Shown: piece by piece, positions 29,551 to 35,479 of the stretch
Layout: the number at the start of each line of letters is the position of its first letter
How positions within the stretch are numbered: the first letter of the stretch is position 1
Assembly (NCBI GenBank): GCA_937949525.1
Contig: CALEDT010000030.1
Coordinates: forward strand, 1 to 35,479
Length of the DNA: 35,479 nt
Origin: an uncultured Burkholderiales bacterium
GTDB lineage: Bacteria; Pseudomonadota; Gammaproteobacteria; Burkholderiales; Thiobacillaceae
Direction: 5' to 3'
Notes under the pieces: model-generated
Seen by the model: the letters and a program-made list of their open reading frames with translations, nothing else
What the model was told of the DNA's origin: nothing
Databases searched by the model: none
Program-made: the position numbers and the translations under genes

Positions 29551-30969
29551 TCAGGCGTTGTAGGCGCGTTCGCCGTGGGTGGCGGTATCCAGACCCTCGC
29601 GCTCCTGTTCCTCGCTGACGCGCAGACCCATGGTCATGTCAATCAGTTTGAACAGCACCAGGCTGACGATGCCGGACCACAGCACGGTGATCACCACACC
29701 GGTCGCCTGCGTCAGCACCTGACCGCCCATGGAGTAGTCGTCGACGCCGACGCCGCCCAGCGCGGTCGACACGAAGATGCCGGTGCCGATCGCGCCGACG
29801 ATGCCGCCGATGCCGTGGATACCGAACACGTCCAGGGACTCGTCGTAACCCAGCGATTTCTTCAGGCCGGTCACACCCCACAGGCAGGCCACGCCGCCGA
29901 TGGCGCCCAGCACGATGGCGCCCATCGGACCGACCAGACCGGCCGCCGGCGTGATCACCACCAGACCGGCCACGACCCCGGAGGCCACACCCAGCATGGA
30001 CGGCTTGCCGCGCATCATCCACTCCGCGAACATCCAGGCCAGCGCCGCCGCGGCCGGGGCCAGGATGGTGTTGATGAAGGCCAGGGCCGCGCCGCCGGTG
30101 GCTTCCAGATTGGAGCCGGCGTTGAAGCCGAACCAGCCCACCCACAGCAGCGAGGCGCCGACCATGGTGAACGCCAGGTTGTGCGGCGGCATCGGATCGC
30201 GCCCGTAGCCGATGCGCTTGCCCAGCACCAGCGCACCCATCAGCGCGGCCACGCCGGAGTTGATGTGCACCACGGTGCCGCCGGCGAAGTCCAGATCGCC
30301 CGCCTCGAACAGGTAGCCGCCGGTGGCCCAGACCATGTGCGCGATCGGCAGGTAGGCGAAGGTGAACCACAGCGCGGAGAACACCAGCAACGCCGAGAAC
30401 TTCACCCGCTCCGCCAGACCGCCGATGATCAGCGCGGTGGTGATGGCGGCGAAGGTGAGCTGGAAGGCGACGAAGGTGAACTCGGGAATGACCACGCCGT
30501 CGGTGAAGGTCGCGGCCGTGCTGTCACCGGTGATGCCGGCAAGGAACATCTTCGACAGGTCGCCGATGGCCCAATTCAGGCTGCCGCCGTCACCGAAGGC
30601 CAGCGAGTAGCCGTACACCACCCACAGGATGGAGATCAGGCCGAAGATGGCCAGCACCTGGGTCAGCACCGACAGCATGTTCTTGGCGCGCACCAGACCA
30701 CCGTAGAACAGCGCCACGCCGGGCACGATCATCAGGATCACCAGCAGGGTGGACAACATCATCCACGCGGTGTCGCCCTTGTCGGGCACCGGTTCTGCGG
30801 CAGGCGCCGCTTCGGCCGGAGCCGCCTCGGCGGTGGCCATGGGTGCCATTTCCCAGGCCACGGCTTCCAGGGTTTCCACGGCTTCGGCCGGCAGGGATTC
30901 CTCCGCCAGCACGGTGCCGGCCAGGCCCAGCGTGCCGGCCAGCAACAGGGATGCAAACAGTCGTTTCAT
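29551..30969 (-). CDS. amtB: Ammonium transporter Amt
   Basis: A 472-residue ammonium channel. It begins with a signal peptide ([22 protein letters not shown]), followed by an Ala/Glu/Pro-rich periplasmic stretch to about residue 62 that is longer than in E. coli AmtB. Eleven membrane helices follow. Family signatures include [29 protein letters not shown], the Phe gate and twin-His region ([20 protein letters not shown]) and [10 protein letters not shown]. The usual partner GlnK is encoded 12 bp upstream. The extended N-terminus is odd but in frame and preceded by a good start. Confidence 0.97.
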   Translation of the reverse strand: MKRLFASLLLAGTLGLAGTVLAEESLPAEAVETLEAVAWEMAPMATAEAAPAEAAPAAEPVPDKGDTAWMMLSTLLVILMIVPGVALFYGGLVRAKNMLSVLTQVLAIFGLISILWVVYGYSLAFGDGGSLNWAIGDLSKMFLAGITGDSTAATFTDGVVIPEFTFVAFQLTFAAITTALIIGGLAERVKFSALLVFSALWFTFAYLPIAHMVWATGGYLFEAGDLDFAGGTVVHINSGVAALMGALVLGKRIGYGRDPMPPHNLAFTMVGASLLWVGWFGFNAGSNLEATGGAALAFINTILAPAAAALAWMFAEWMMRGKPSMLGVASGVVAGLVVITPAAGLVGPMGAIVLGAIGGVACLWGVTGLKKSLGYDESLDVFGIHGIGGIVGAIGTGIFVSTALGGVGVDDYSMGGQVLTQATGVVITVLWSGIVSLVLFKLIDMTMGLRVSEEQEREGLDTATHGERAYNA

Positions 30970-30981
30970 GATGTGTTCTCC

Positions 30982-31341
<360 letters not shown>

Positions 31342-31393
31342 TCAGGGAAATGAGGGGCGCCGAAGAGGGTTGGCACCCCGCTCGGCTGGCTGA

Positions 31394-32158
31394 TCAGAAC
31401 GACTTGGAGAGCCAGAACGTGGTGGTGCCCTTGCCAAGGAACCGGTTGTTCGCATCCGTCCAGTTGGCCTTCTTGGCATTGGTGTCGGTATACATCACGC
31501 CGATGGTGACGTCGGACAACGTCTTGCTCATTTTTCCCAGATCATAGGTAACGCCGATCTTCCAGTCGTCGTAGTCCTGAGGTCCGTTGTTCTCGAACTT
31601 GAACGTGCCCCAGTGCGCATCGACGGTGAGGCCGGTTTCTCCGACGGGAACGCTGGCGGAAAGCTCCAGGTAGGAGGAGCCATCGGCATTGGCGAAACCG
31701 AACACCTCGTCGCTGATGTAGTACGCGTACTTGGCTTTGAGCCACTTCCAGCCCAGCGATGCGTACAGTTCGGTGGTGTTGGCGTTGACCGCACCGGCCT
31801 TGGTGCCAGGATAGAAGTACTGGACGGCGCCGACGTCGTAAGACAGGCCGGTATCGCCGATGTCGGCGCCGTAGCCGGCATAGACGTCGACTTCAATGTT
31901 GCCGGAAGCGTAGCCCTGGAAGTCCTCGATCCAGCCGACATTGGAACCCCAGGTGCCCATGTAGAAGCCGCTGCTGTGCGCGTAGTCGAAGCCACCCTGC
32001 AGCGCCATGTCGCCACCCGTCTGCGAGATACCGCGGAAAATGTAGTTGCTGGTCATGCTGACGTTGGCGGTGAAGCTATGCGGGCTTTCCTCGGCCAGGG
32101 CAAGCGTCGGCGCGCCGAGCAGGCCGGCGAAAACGAGAGAGTGAACGAGCTTTTTCAT
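31394..32158 (-). CDS. TorF family putative outer-membrane porin
   Basis: A 254-residue protein with a clear signal peptide (MKKLVHSLVFAGLLGAPTLALA, cleaved before EES). The mature part alternates polar and aromatic residues as in a beta-barrel, opens with FTANVSMTSNYIFRGISQTGG and ends with Phe (TFWLSKSF). SNYIFRGIS followed by PAVQGGFDY-like sequence and GYASGNIEVDVYAGY identify the TorF/TIGR02001 family, often found beside glnK-amtB. It is the first gene after the sigma-54 promoter, so it may be an outer-membrane pore for nitrogen compounds; the substrate is unknown. Confidence 0.9.
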   Translation of the reverse strand: MKKLVHSLVFAGLLGAPTLALAEESPHSFTANVSMTSNYIFRGISQTGGDMALQGGFDYAHSSGFYMGTWGSNVGWIEDFQGYASGNIEVDVYAGYGADIGDTGLSYDVGAVQYFYPGTKAGAVNANTTELYASLGWKWLKAKYAYYISDEVFGFANADGSSYLELSASVPVGETGLTVDAHWGTFKFENNGPQDYDDWKIGVTYDLGKMSKTLSDVTIGVMYTDTNAKKANWTDANNRFLGKGTTTFWLSKSF

Positions 32159-32207
32159 GGGTAATCTCCACAGGGAAGGAATCGGTGCGGGCTTGCACAA
32201 CCCTGTA

Positions 32208-32224
32208 AAGCATGTCTCGTGCCA
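32208..32224 (-). promoter_or_regulatory. Sigma-54 promoter of torF-glnK-amtB
   Basis: TGGCAC-N5-ATGCTT on the minus strand, against the consensus TGGCAC-N5-TTGCWT: one mismatch, with invariant GG and GC exactly 12 bases apart. Transcription would start near 32198, 40 nt before the torF-like ATG. Confidence 0.75.
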
Positions 32225-32286
32225 TCTACGATTATGTTTAATAAACATGGGGTTATTAGGATGTGATCGATCATGGCGCGCCCGTA

Positions 32287-32303
32287 TGCACGGACATGGT
32301 GCA
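32287..32303. promoter_or_regulatory. NtrC-binding site (proximal)
   Basis: TGCACGGACATGGTGCA on the plus strand matches TGCACC-N5-GGTGCA at 11 of 12 fixed bases with correct spacing. Centre about 97 bp upstream of the sigma-54 start site, as expected for an enhancer. Confidence 0.7.
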
Positions 32304-32317
32304 TGGTCCCGTGGCCA

Positions 32318-32334
32318 TGCACCGACCTGGCGCC
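32318..32334. promoter_or_regulatory. NtrC-binding site (distal)
   Basis: TGCACCGACCTGGCGCC on the plus strand: the left half-site is perfect and the right half matches 4 of 6 (10 of 12 overall). Its centre is 31 bp, about three helical turns, from the proximal site, so NtrC dimers would lie on the same face. The two sites also sit 64-111 bp upstream of the divergent ubiK gene. Confidence 0.55.
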
Positions 32335-32397
32335 GGCCGATGGCGACGCCGCTTTGCTACACTGCGCGCACCGTTTCACGACCATGGAAATCACGAC

Positions 32398-32637
32398 ATG
32401 CTGCCGCAGAAACTCGCCCAGGAAGTCGCCGGCAAAGTCGCCGAAACCCTCGCCGTCAGCCCCGCGCGCGATCTGGAAAAGAACCTCAAGGCCAGCCTCG
32501 CGGTCTGGCTGTCCCGCCTGGATCTGGTCACGCGCGAGGAATTCGACGTGCAGACCGAGGTGCTGGCGCGCACGCGCGACAAGCTGCAGGCACTGGAAGC
32601 GCGTGTGGCCGAGCTGGAAGCGCAGCGCACGCCGTGA
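32398..32637 (+). CDS. ubiK: Ubiquinone biosynthesis accessory factor UbiK
   Basis: A 79-residue protein of the BMFP/UbiK family, an accessory of the aerobic ubiquinone-synthesis complex that associates with UbiJ. Two helices joined by a short turn: an amphipathic N-terminal part (VAETLAVSPARDLEKNLKASL) and a C-terminal coiled coil (EVLARTRDKLQALEARVAELEAQ). FDVQTEVLARTR is strongly conserved in the family. Start ATG 32398 (MLPQKLAQEV) is the family start. It overlaps the next gene by 4 bp (GTGA). A TACACT hexamer at 32358-32363 may be its -10, but no good -35 is visible. Confidence 0.93.
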   Translation: MLPQKLAQEVAGKVAETLAVSPARDLEKNLKASLAVWLSRLDLVTREEFDVQTEVLARTRDKLQALEARVAELEAQRTP

Positions 32638-33575
32638 GCGCTGAACGTGTCGAGGTGGCCGCCGCCGTGATCGAGCGGCCGGACGGCGGCATCTTGATGG
32701 CGCAGCGCCCGGCCGGCAAGGTCTACGCCGGCTGGTGGGAATTTCCCGGCGGCAAGGTGGAACCGGGTGAGAATGCGCGCGCCGCGCTGCAACGCGAACT
32801 GCGCGAGGAACTGGGCATCACCGTGATCAACGCCTGGCCCTGGCTCAACCGCGCCCACCTCTACCCGCACGCGCATGTGTTGCTGCGCTTCTTCCGCGTC
32901 GATGCCTGGGACGGCGAGCCGCACCCGCACGAGGATCAGGCGCTGGCCTGGACCCATGCCTCGTCGCCGCAGTTGACCCCCATCCTGCCGGCCAACGGCC
33001 CGATCCTGAAGGCCCTACGCCTGCCGTCGGAATACGCGATATCCGACGCCGTGGCGCTGGGCGCCGACGAGTTCCTGCGCCGACTCGACCTGCGCCTGGC
33101 GCAGGGGCTCAGGCTTTTGCAGTGGCGGGAACGGGATTTCCCGCCAGACGTCACGGCGCGTCTGATCGACGCGGTCGCGGCGCGCTGCCGCGCGGTCGGC
33201 GCGTTGCTGATGCTCAATGCCGATGTCGAACGCGCCCGCGCCCTGGGGGCGGGCGTGCACCTGAACGCCGCGCAGTTGTTGCGAACGACGCAGCGGCCCG
33301 ACCTGGAATGGGTGAGCGCCTCCTGTCATGACGCAGCCGAACTGGCGCACGCGGCGCGGCTCGAGCTGGACTTCGTGGTGCTGTCGCCGGTGCTGCCCAC
33401 GGCCAGTCATCCCGGCGCGACGACGCTGGGCTGGGCGGCCTTCGCCGAGCTGCTGCGTGATTACCCGCTGCCGGTCTTTGCGCTGGGTGGGCTGGACCGC
33501 GCCGATCTGGCGCAGGCGCGCAGCCTGGGCGCGCACGGTGTCGCGCTGAAACGCCAGGCCTGGACGGTGGCATGA
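32634..33575 (+). CDS. Nudix hydrolase fused to a thiamine-phosphate-synthase-like domain
   Basis: A 313-residue two-domain protein. The N-terminal MutT-type domain (about 1-130) has the complete Nudix box GGKVEPGENARAALQRELRE followed by ELGI. The C-terminal half (about 145-310) is a TIM-barrel like ThiE/TenI, with LLMLNADVERARALGAGVHLNAAQL, VSASCHDAAELAHAA, SPVLPTASHPGATTLGW and VFALGGL. The family is known in Pseudomonas and relatives. The first half probably hydrolyses oxidised or damaged nucleotides; the second keeps the fold, but its thiamine role is unproven. Start is GTG 32634, which overlaps the ubiK stop; no ATG is available before the domain. Confidence 0.92.
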   Translation: MSAERVEVAAAVIERPDGGILMAQRPAGKVYAGWWEFPGGKVEPGENARAALQRELREELGITVINAWPWLNRAHLYPHAHVLLRFFRVDAWDGEPHPHEDQALAWTHASSPQLTPILPANGPILKALRLPSEYAISDAVALGADEFLRRLDLRLAQGLRLLQWRERDFPPDVTARLIDAVAARCRAVGALLMLNADVERARALGAGVHLNAAQLLRTTQRPDLEWVSASCHDAAELAHAARLELDFVVLSPVLPTASHPGATTLGWAAFAELLRDYPLPVFALGGLDRADLAQARSLGAHGVALKRQAWTVA

Positions 33576-34003
33576 ACGCGCCGTTCCGTTCCGCGCTGCG
33601 CTGGCTGCCGCTGTTGCTGCTGCTGCTGATCGGTGTGGTGCTGTGGTTCGCGCGCGGCATGGGCCAGCACGACACGGTTCGGGTGGCCTGTGCCGACCTC
33701 ACCGCCGGCTGCGCGTATGGCAGCGGTGCCGACGTCATCGAATTCGGCAGCGACGAGCGACCCAACCCCATGCAGTCGTTCAATCTTTGGCTGCGCGCAC
33801 CCGGCGCGCGTTCGGTGGAAGCCAGCTTCACCATGGAAGGCATGGACATGGGCTTCAATCTGTACCGCCTGCGCGCCGATGAGCAAGGCGTGTTCCATGC
33901 CAACATCACGCTGCCGGTGTGCGTCACCGGACGGCGCGACTGGATCATGAATCTGCGTGTCGACGACACGCATCTGGCCGTGCCATTTGTCACCGACATG
34001 TAA
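33572..34003 (+). CDS. Hypothetical membrane-anchored protein with Met-containing motif
   Basis: A 143-residue protein with one N-terminal membrane segment (about 11-27, WLPLLLLLLIGVVLWFA) and an extracytoplasmic domain. Two Cys near the membrane (VACADLTAGCAYG) and one at PVCVTGRRDW could form disulphides. The segment SFTMEGMDMGFNLYRL has a closely spaced Met cluster, reminiscent of FixH/YtkA-like or copper-binding periplasmic domains. It overlaps the Nudix-ThiE gene by 4 bp. I assign no function; a copper link is suggested only by the Met cluster and by the PCu(A)C gene on the other strand 0.9 kb away. Confidence 0.8.
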   Translation: MNAPFRSALRWLPLLLLLLIGVVLWFARGMGQHDTVRVACADLTAGCAYGSGADVIEFGSDERPNPMQSFNLWLRAPGARSVEASFTMEGMDMGFNLYRLRADEQGVFHANITLPVCVTGRRDWIMNLRVDDTHLAVPFVTDM

Positions 34004-34004
34004 C
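33987..34004 (+). promoter_or_regulatory. Candidate Pho box upstream of phoU
   Basis: TTGTCAC, four bases, ATGTAAC: two 7-bp repeats at 11-bp period, matching CTGTCAC at 6/7 and 5/7. It overlaps the stop codon of the preceding gene and ends 22 bp before a TATAAT hexamer. Weaker than the phoB box. Confidence 0.35.
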
Positions 34005-34005
34005 A

Positions 34006-34032
34006 TTGGGCGCGCGCGCGCGTGCCTATAAT
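34006..34032 (+). promoter_or_regulatory. Promoter of phoU
   Basis: A perfect TATAAT at 34027-34032. The best -35 is poor: TTGGGC with a 15-bp spacer or CATTGG with 17. A weak -35 next to a candidate Pho box would fit an activator-dependent promoter. The leader to the ATG at 34104 is about 65 nt. Confidence 0.55.
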
Positions 34033-34103
34033 CCGCGCATGGGCCGTGCATACGGCGATTCTGCGAGGCCGTCACGGCGGCACATCCGAGGAGAACAGCA
34101 GCG

Positions 34104-34805
34104 ATGGGCAACGAACATACCTACAAGAAATTTGACGCCGACCTGGAATCCGCGCGCGCCAGCGTGCTGGAGATGGGGGGGCTGGTCGAGGAGCAGGTGA
34201 ACAAGGCGGTGGATGCGCTGATCACCGGCAACACCAAGCTGGCCGAGGAGGTGATTGCAAACGACCACAAGGTCAATCTGCTGGAAGTCGCCACCGACGA
34301 GGCGTGCACCCGCATCATCGCGTTGCGTCAGCCGGCGGCGGTCGATCTGCGCATGATCCTGACCATCGTCAAGACCATCACCGACCTGGAACGTATCGGT
34401 GACGAGGCGGCCAAGATCGCGCGCTTTGCCATCAAGGTGTACGACAACGACCGCATCCTGACGCCGCGCTACAACGAGATCAAATACATGACCGGCCTGG
34501 CCGTGCGCATGCTGCGCGAGTCACTGGATGCCTTCGCGCGACTGGACGTCTCCGGCGCGGCCGCCGTGGCGCGTCAGGATATCGAGGTGGACGAGGAATT
34601 CCACCTGATCACGCGCCATCTGATCACCTACATGATGGAAGACCCGCGCACCATCTCCACCTTCATCGACCTCTTGTTCGTGGTCAAGGCCATCGAGCGT
34701 ATCGGCGACCATGCCAAGAACATGTCGGAATACGTGGTGTTCATGGTCAAGGGCAAGGATGTGCGCCACACCACCATCGAGGAACTGGAGCGCGAAATCC
34801 AGTGA
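34104..34805 (+). CDS. phoU: Phosphate signalling complex protein PhoU
   Basis: A 233-residue PhoU with two three-helix repeats. Repeat 1 has DLERIGDEAAKIA and repeat 2 AIERIGDHAKNM, the E/D-x3-D metal-binding motifs of the family. PhoU damps the PhoR-PhoB response when phosphate is plentiful and interacts with PstB and the PhoR PAS domain. Here it stands apart from pst genes, none of which are in the window, and from phoBR 4.7 kb away on the opposite strand. The start (MGNEHTYKKFD) is preceded by GAGGAGAACAG. A strong terminator follows. Confidence 0.97.
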   Translation: MGNEHTYKKFDADLESARASVLEMGGLVEEQVNKAVDALITGNTKLAEEVIANDHKVNLLEVATDEACTRIIALRQPAAVDLRMILTIVKTITDLERIGDEAAKIARFAIKVYDNDRILTPRYNEIKYMTGLAVRMLRESLDAFARLDVSGAAAVARQDIEVDEEFHLITRHLITYMMEDPRTISTFIDLLFVVKAIERIGDHAKNMSEYVVFMVKGKDVRHTTIEELEREIQ

Positions 34806-34829
34806 CTGCGTAAGCGTCGCACACAGCCG

Positions 34830-34861
34830 AAGGGCCGGCATTGCCGGCCCTTGGTTTTTTT
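34830..34861 (+). terminator. Intrinsic terminator downstream of phoU
   Basis: A 9-bp stem AGGGCCGGC / GCCGGCCCT with a 3-nt loop, followed after TGG by seven T. It lies 25 bp past the phoU stop. Confidence 0.9.
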
Positions 34862-34909
34862 GGTGCGCCGCTGCGGGGCGCCGCGCACAGCGGGGGTGGC
34901 GGCGCGCGA

Positions 34910-35368
34910 TCAGTGCCCGTGTTTGTGCTGCATGCCGCCGGTCGCGCGTGCTTCCAGCGTGACGGCGAGCGACTGTTCCTTGCCGTTGGCGCCGCGCACC
35001 TGCAGTGTCACCGGCACCTTGTCGCCGGCCTTGATCGGCTGTTTGAGGCCGATGAACATGATGTGCAGGCCACCGGGTTTGAGTTCCACGGCCTTGCCCT
35101 TGGGCAACGGGATGTTGTCGACCTGACGCATCACCATGACGCCGCCATCCATCTGCATGGTGTGCAGTTCGAGATGGGATGACACCGGGCTGCTGCCGCC
35201 GACCAGGGTCATGTCGGCTGCCGCGGTCAGGCGCATGAAGCCGCCGGCTACTTTTTGCCCGGGTGCGGTGGCGCGGGTCCAGGGGTCATCCACCTTGACG
35301 TTGTCCGCCCAGGCCGTGGACGCGCCGATCAGGCCCGCCAGGGCAAGCATGATGAGTCTGTGTTGCAT
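34910..35368 (-). CDS. Periplasmic copper chaperone PCu(A)C
   Basis: A 152-residue secreted protein. Signal peptide MQHRLIMLALAGLIGASTAWA, mature chain from about residue 22. The copper(I) site H-(M)-x10-M-x21-H-x-M is exact: His in HTMQMDGG, Met 11 residues later, then 21 residues to HIM in PGGLHIMFIGL. The C-terminus is His-rich (GGMQHKHGH), which may add a copper(II) site. PCu(A)C proteins deliver copper to the CuA site of cytochrome oxidase together with Sco proteins. Start ATG 35368 has AAGGA upstream; a longer in-frame start would precede the signal peptide needlessly. It follows the tail of a TonB-type receptor on the same strand. Confidence 0.93.
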   Translation of the reverse strand: MQHRLIMLALAGLIGASTAWADNVKVDDPWTRATAPGQKVAGGFMRLTAAADMTLVGGSSPVSSHLELHTMQMDGGVMVMRQVDNIPLPKGKAVELKPGGLHIMFIGLKQPIKAGDKVPVTLQVRGANGKEQSLAVTLEARATGGMQHKHGH

Positions 35369-35410
35369 GGGAGATCCTTTCCAGTCGGTCATGTTTTGAG
35401 GATACGCGAT

Positions 35411-35479
35411 TCAGAACTTCACGTTCAGACCTGCGTAAATGGAGCGGCCCGGGCCGGGAACCGGGGTGCCCCAGGCGGG
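35411..35479 (-). CDS. C-terminal end of a probable TonB-dependent receptor (partial)
   Basis: Only 22 codons and the stop are in the window. They read with GPGRSIYAGLNVKF at the end: the PGRSIYAGL pattern and a terminal Phe are typical of the last beta-strand of TonB-dependent outer-membrane receptors. With a copper chaperone gene directly downstream (42 bp), a copper receptor of the OprC/NosA kind is possible. The fragment is too short to settle the substrate or to exclude another barrel family. Confidence 0.6.
   Translation of the reverse strand, partial: PAWGTPVPGPGRSIYAGLNVKF

Noticed and set aside
32157-32633. Upstream in-frame extension of the Nudix-ThiE frame over the NtrC sites and ubiK
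   Set aside because: It is out of frame with ubiK, has no family similarity, covers the divergent regulatory region, and a GTG overlapping the ubiK stop directly precedes the Nudix domain.
34011-34024. Alternating CG run upstream of phoU as a possible Z-DNA or regulatory element
   Set aside because: Short CG runs are expected in DNA of this composition and nothing else supports a function.

Overview
This window reads as a chromosomal segment of a high-GC gammaproteobacterium. The evidence is gene content and neighbourhoods: ubiK beside glnK-amtB, an ilvB-ilvH-ilvC-psd-pssA-leuA run, monothiol glutaredoxin, rlmH, phoBR/phoU, and a flagellar-type che cluster. The species cannot be named from the sequence. 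No rRNA, tRNA, CRISPR array, insertion sequence or phage gene was seen. Coding density is very high and no gene-free stretch exceeds 300 bases.

Layout. (1) 1-5981, minus strand: a chemotaxis operon in the order short MCP-like protein, cheY, cheA, cheW, PAS-containing MCP (cut by the left edge), preceded by a good sigma-28 promoter. The first protein combines an MCP signalling tip with a CheZ-like D-x3-Q motif and a CheZ-like acidic/aromatic C-terminus. (2) 6030-7714: monothiol glutaredoxin (with promoter and terminator), a YqhA-family membrane protein and a hypothetical single-TM protein. (3) 7724-11957, minus: an HD-GYP response regulator and a large hybrid histidine kinase, again behind a sigma-28-like promoter. 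(4) 11993-17265: an intergenic repeat, a phosphohexomutase, rlmH, a VanZ-type membrane protein and sucCD. (5) 17408-19960: wrbA, a HugZ/PNPOx-like protein and DUF2069 with 4-bp overlaps, then a membrane protein carrying one CxxCH haem motif with its own promoter and an FNR-like box, ended by a bidirectional terminator.

(6) 19974-26673, minus: branched-chain amino acid genes ilvB-ilvH-ilvC and leuA, with phosphatidylethanolamine genes psd and pssA between them. A 27-codon leader peptide with five Leu codons, followed by mutually exclusive hairpins, sits in front of leuA and points to attenuation. (7) 26895-29415: a HIT protein converging on phoR, then phoB with a well-formed Pho box. (8) 29503-32334, minus: torF-like porin, glnK and amtB behind a sigma-54 promoter with two NtrC-like sites 31 bp apart. 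(9) 32398-34861, plus: ubiK, a Nudix-ThiE fusion, a small Met-containing membrane-anchored protein and phoU. (10) 34910-35479, minus: a PCu(A)C copper chaperone and the tail of a probable TonB-dependent receptor.

Taken together the window is regulatory and housekeeping core: motility signalling (sigma-28), nitrogen control (sigma-54/NtrC), phosphate control (PhoB), oxygen control (FNR-like) and leucine attenuation. All promoter and operator calls are pattern matches made by eye. No database search or folding program was run, and residue positions of domains are approximate unless a specific residue is named.
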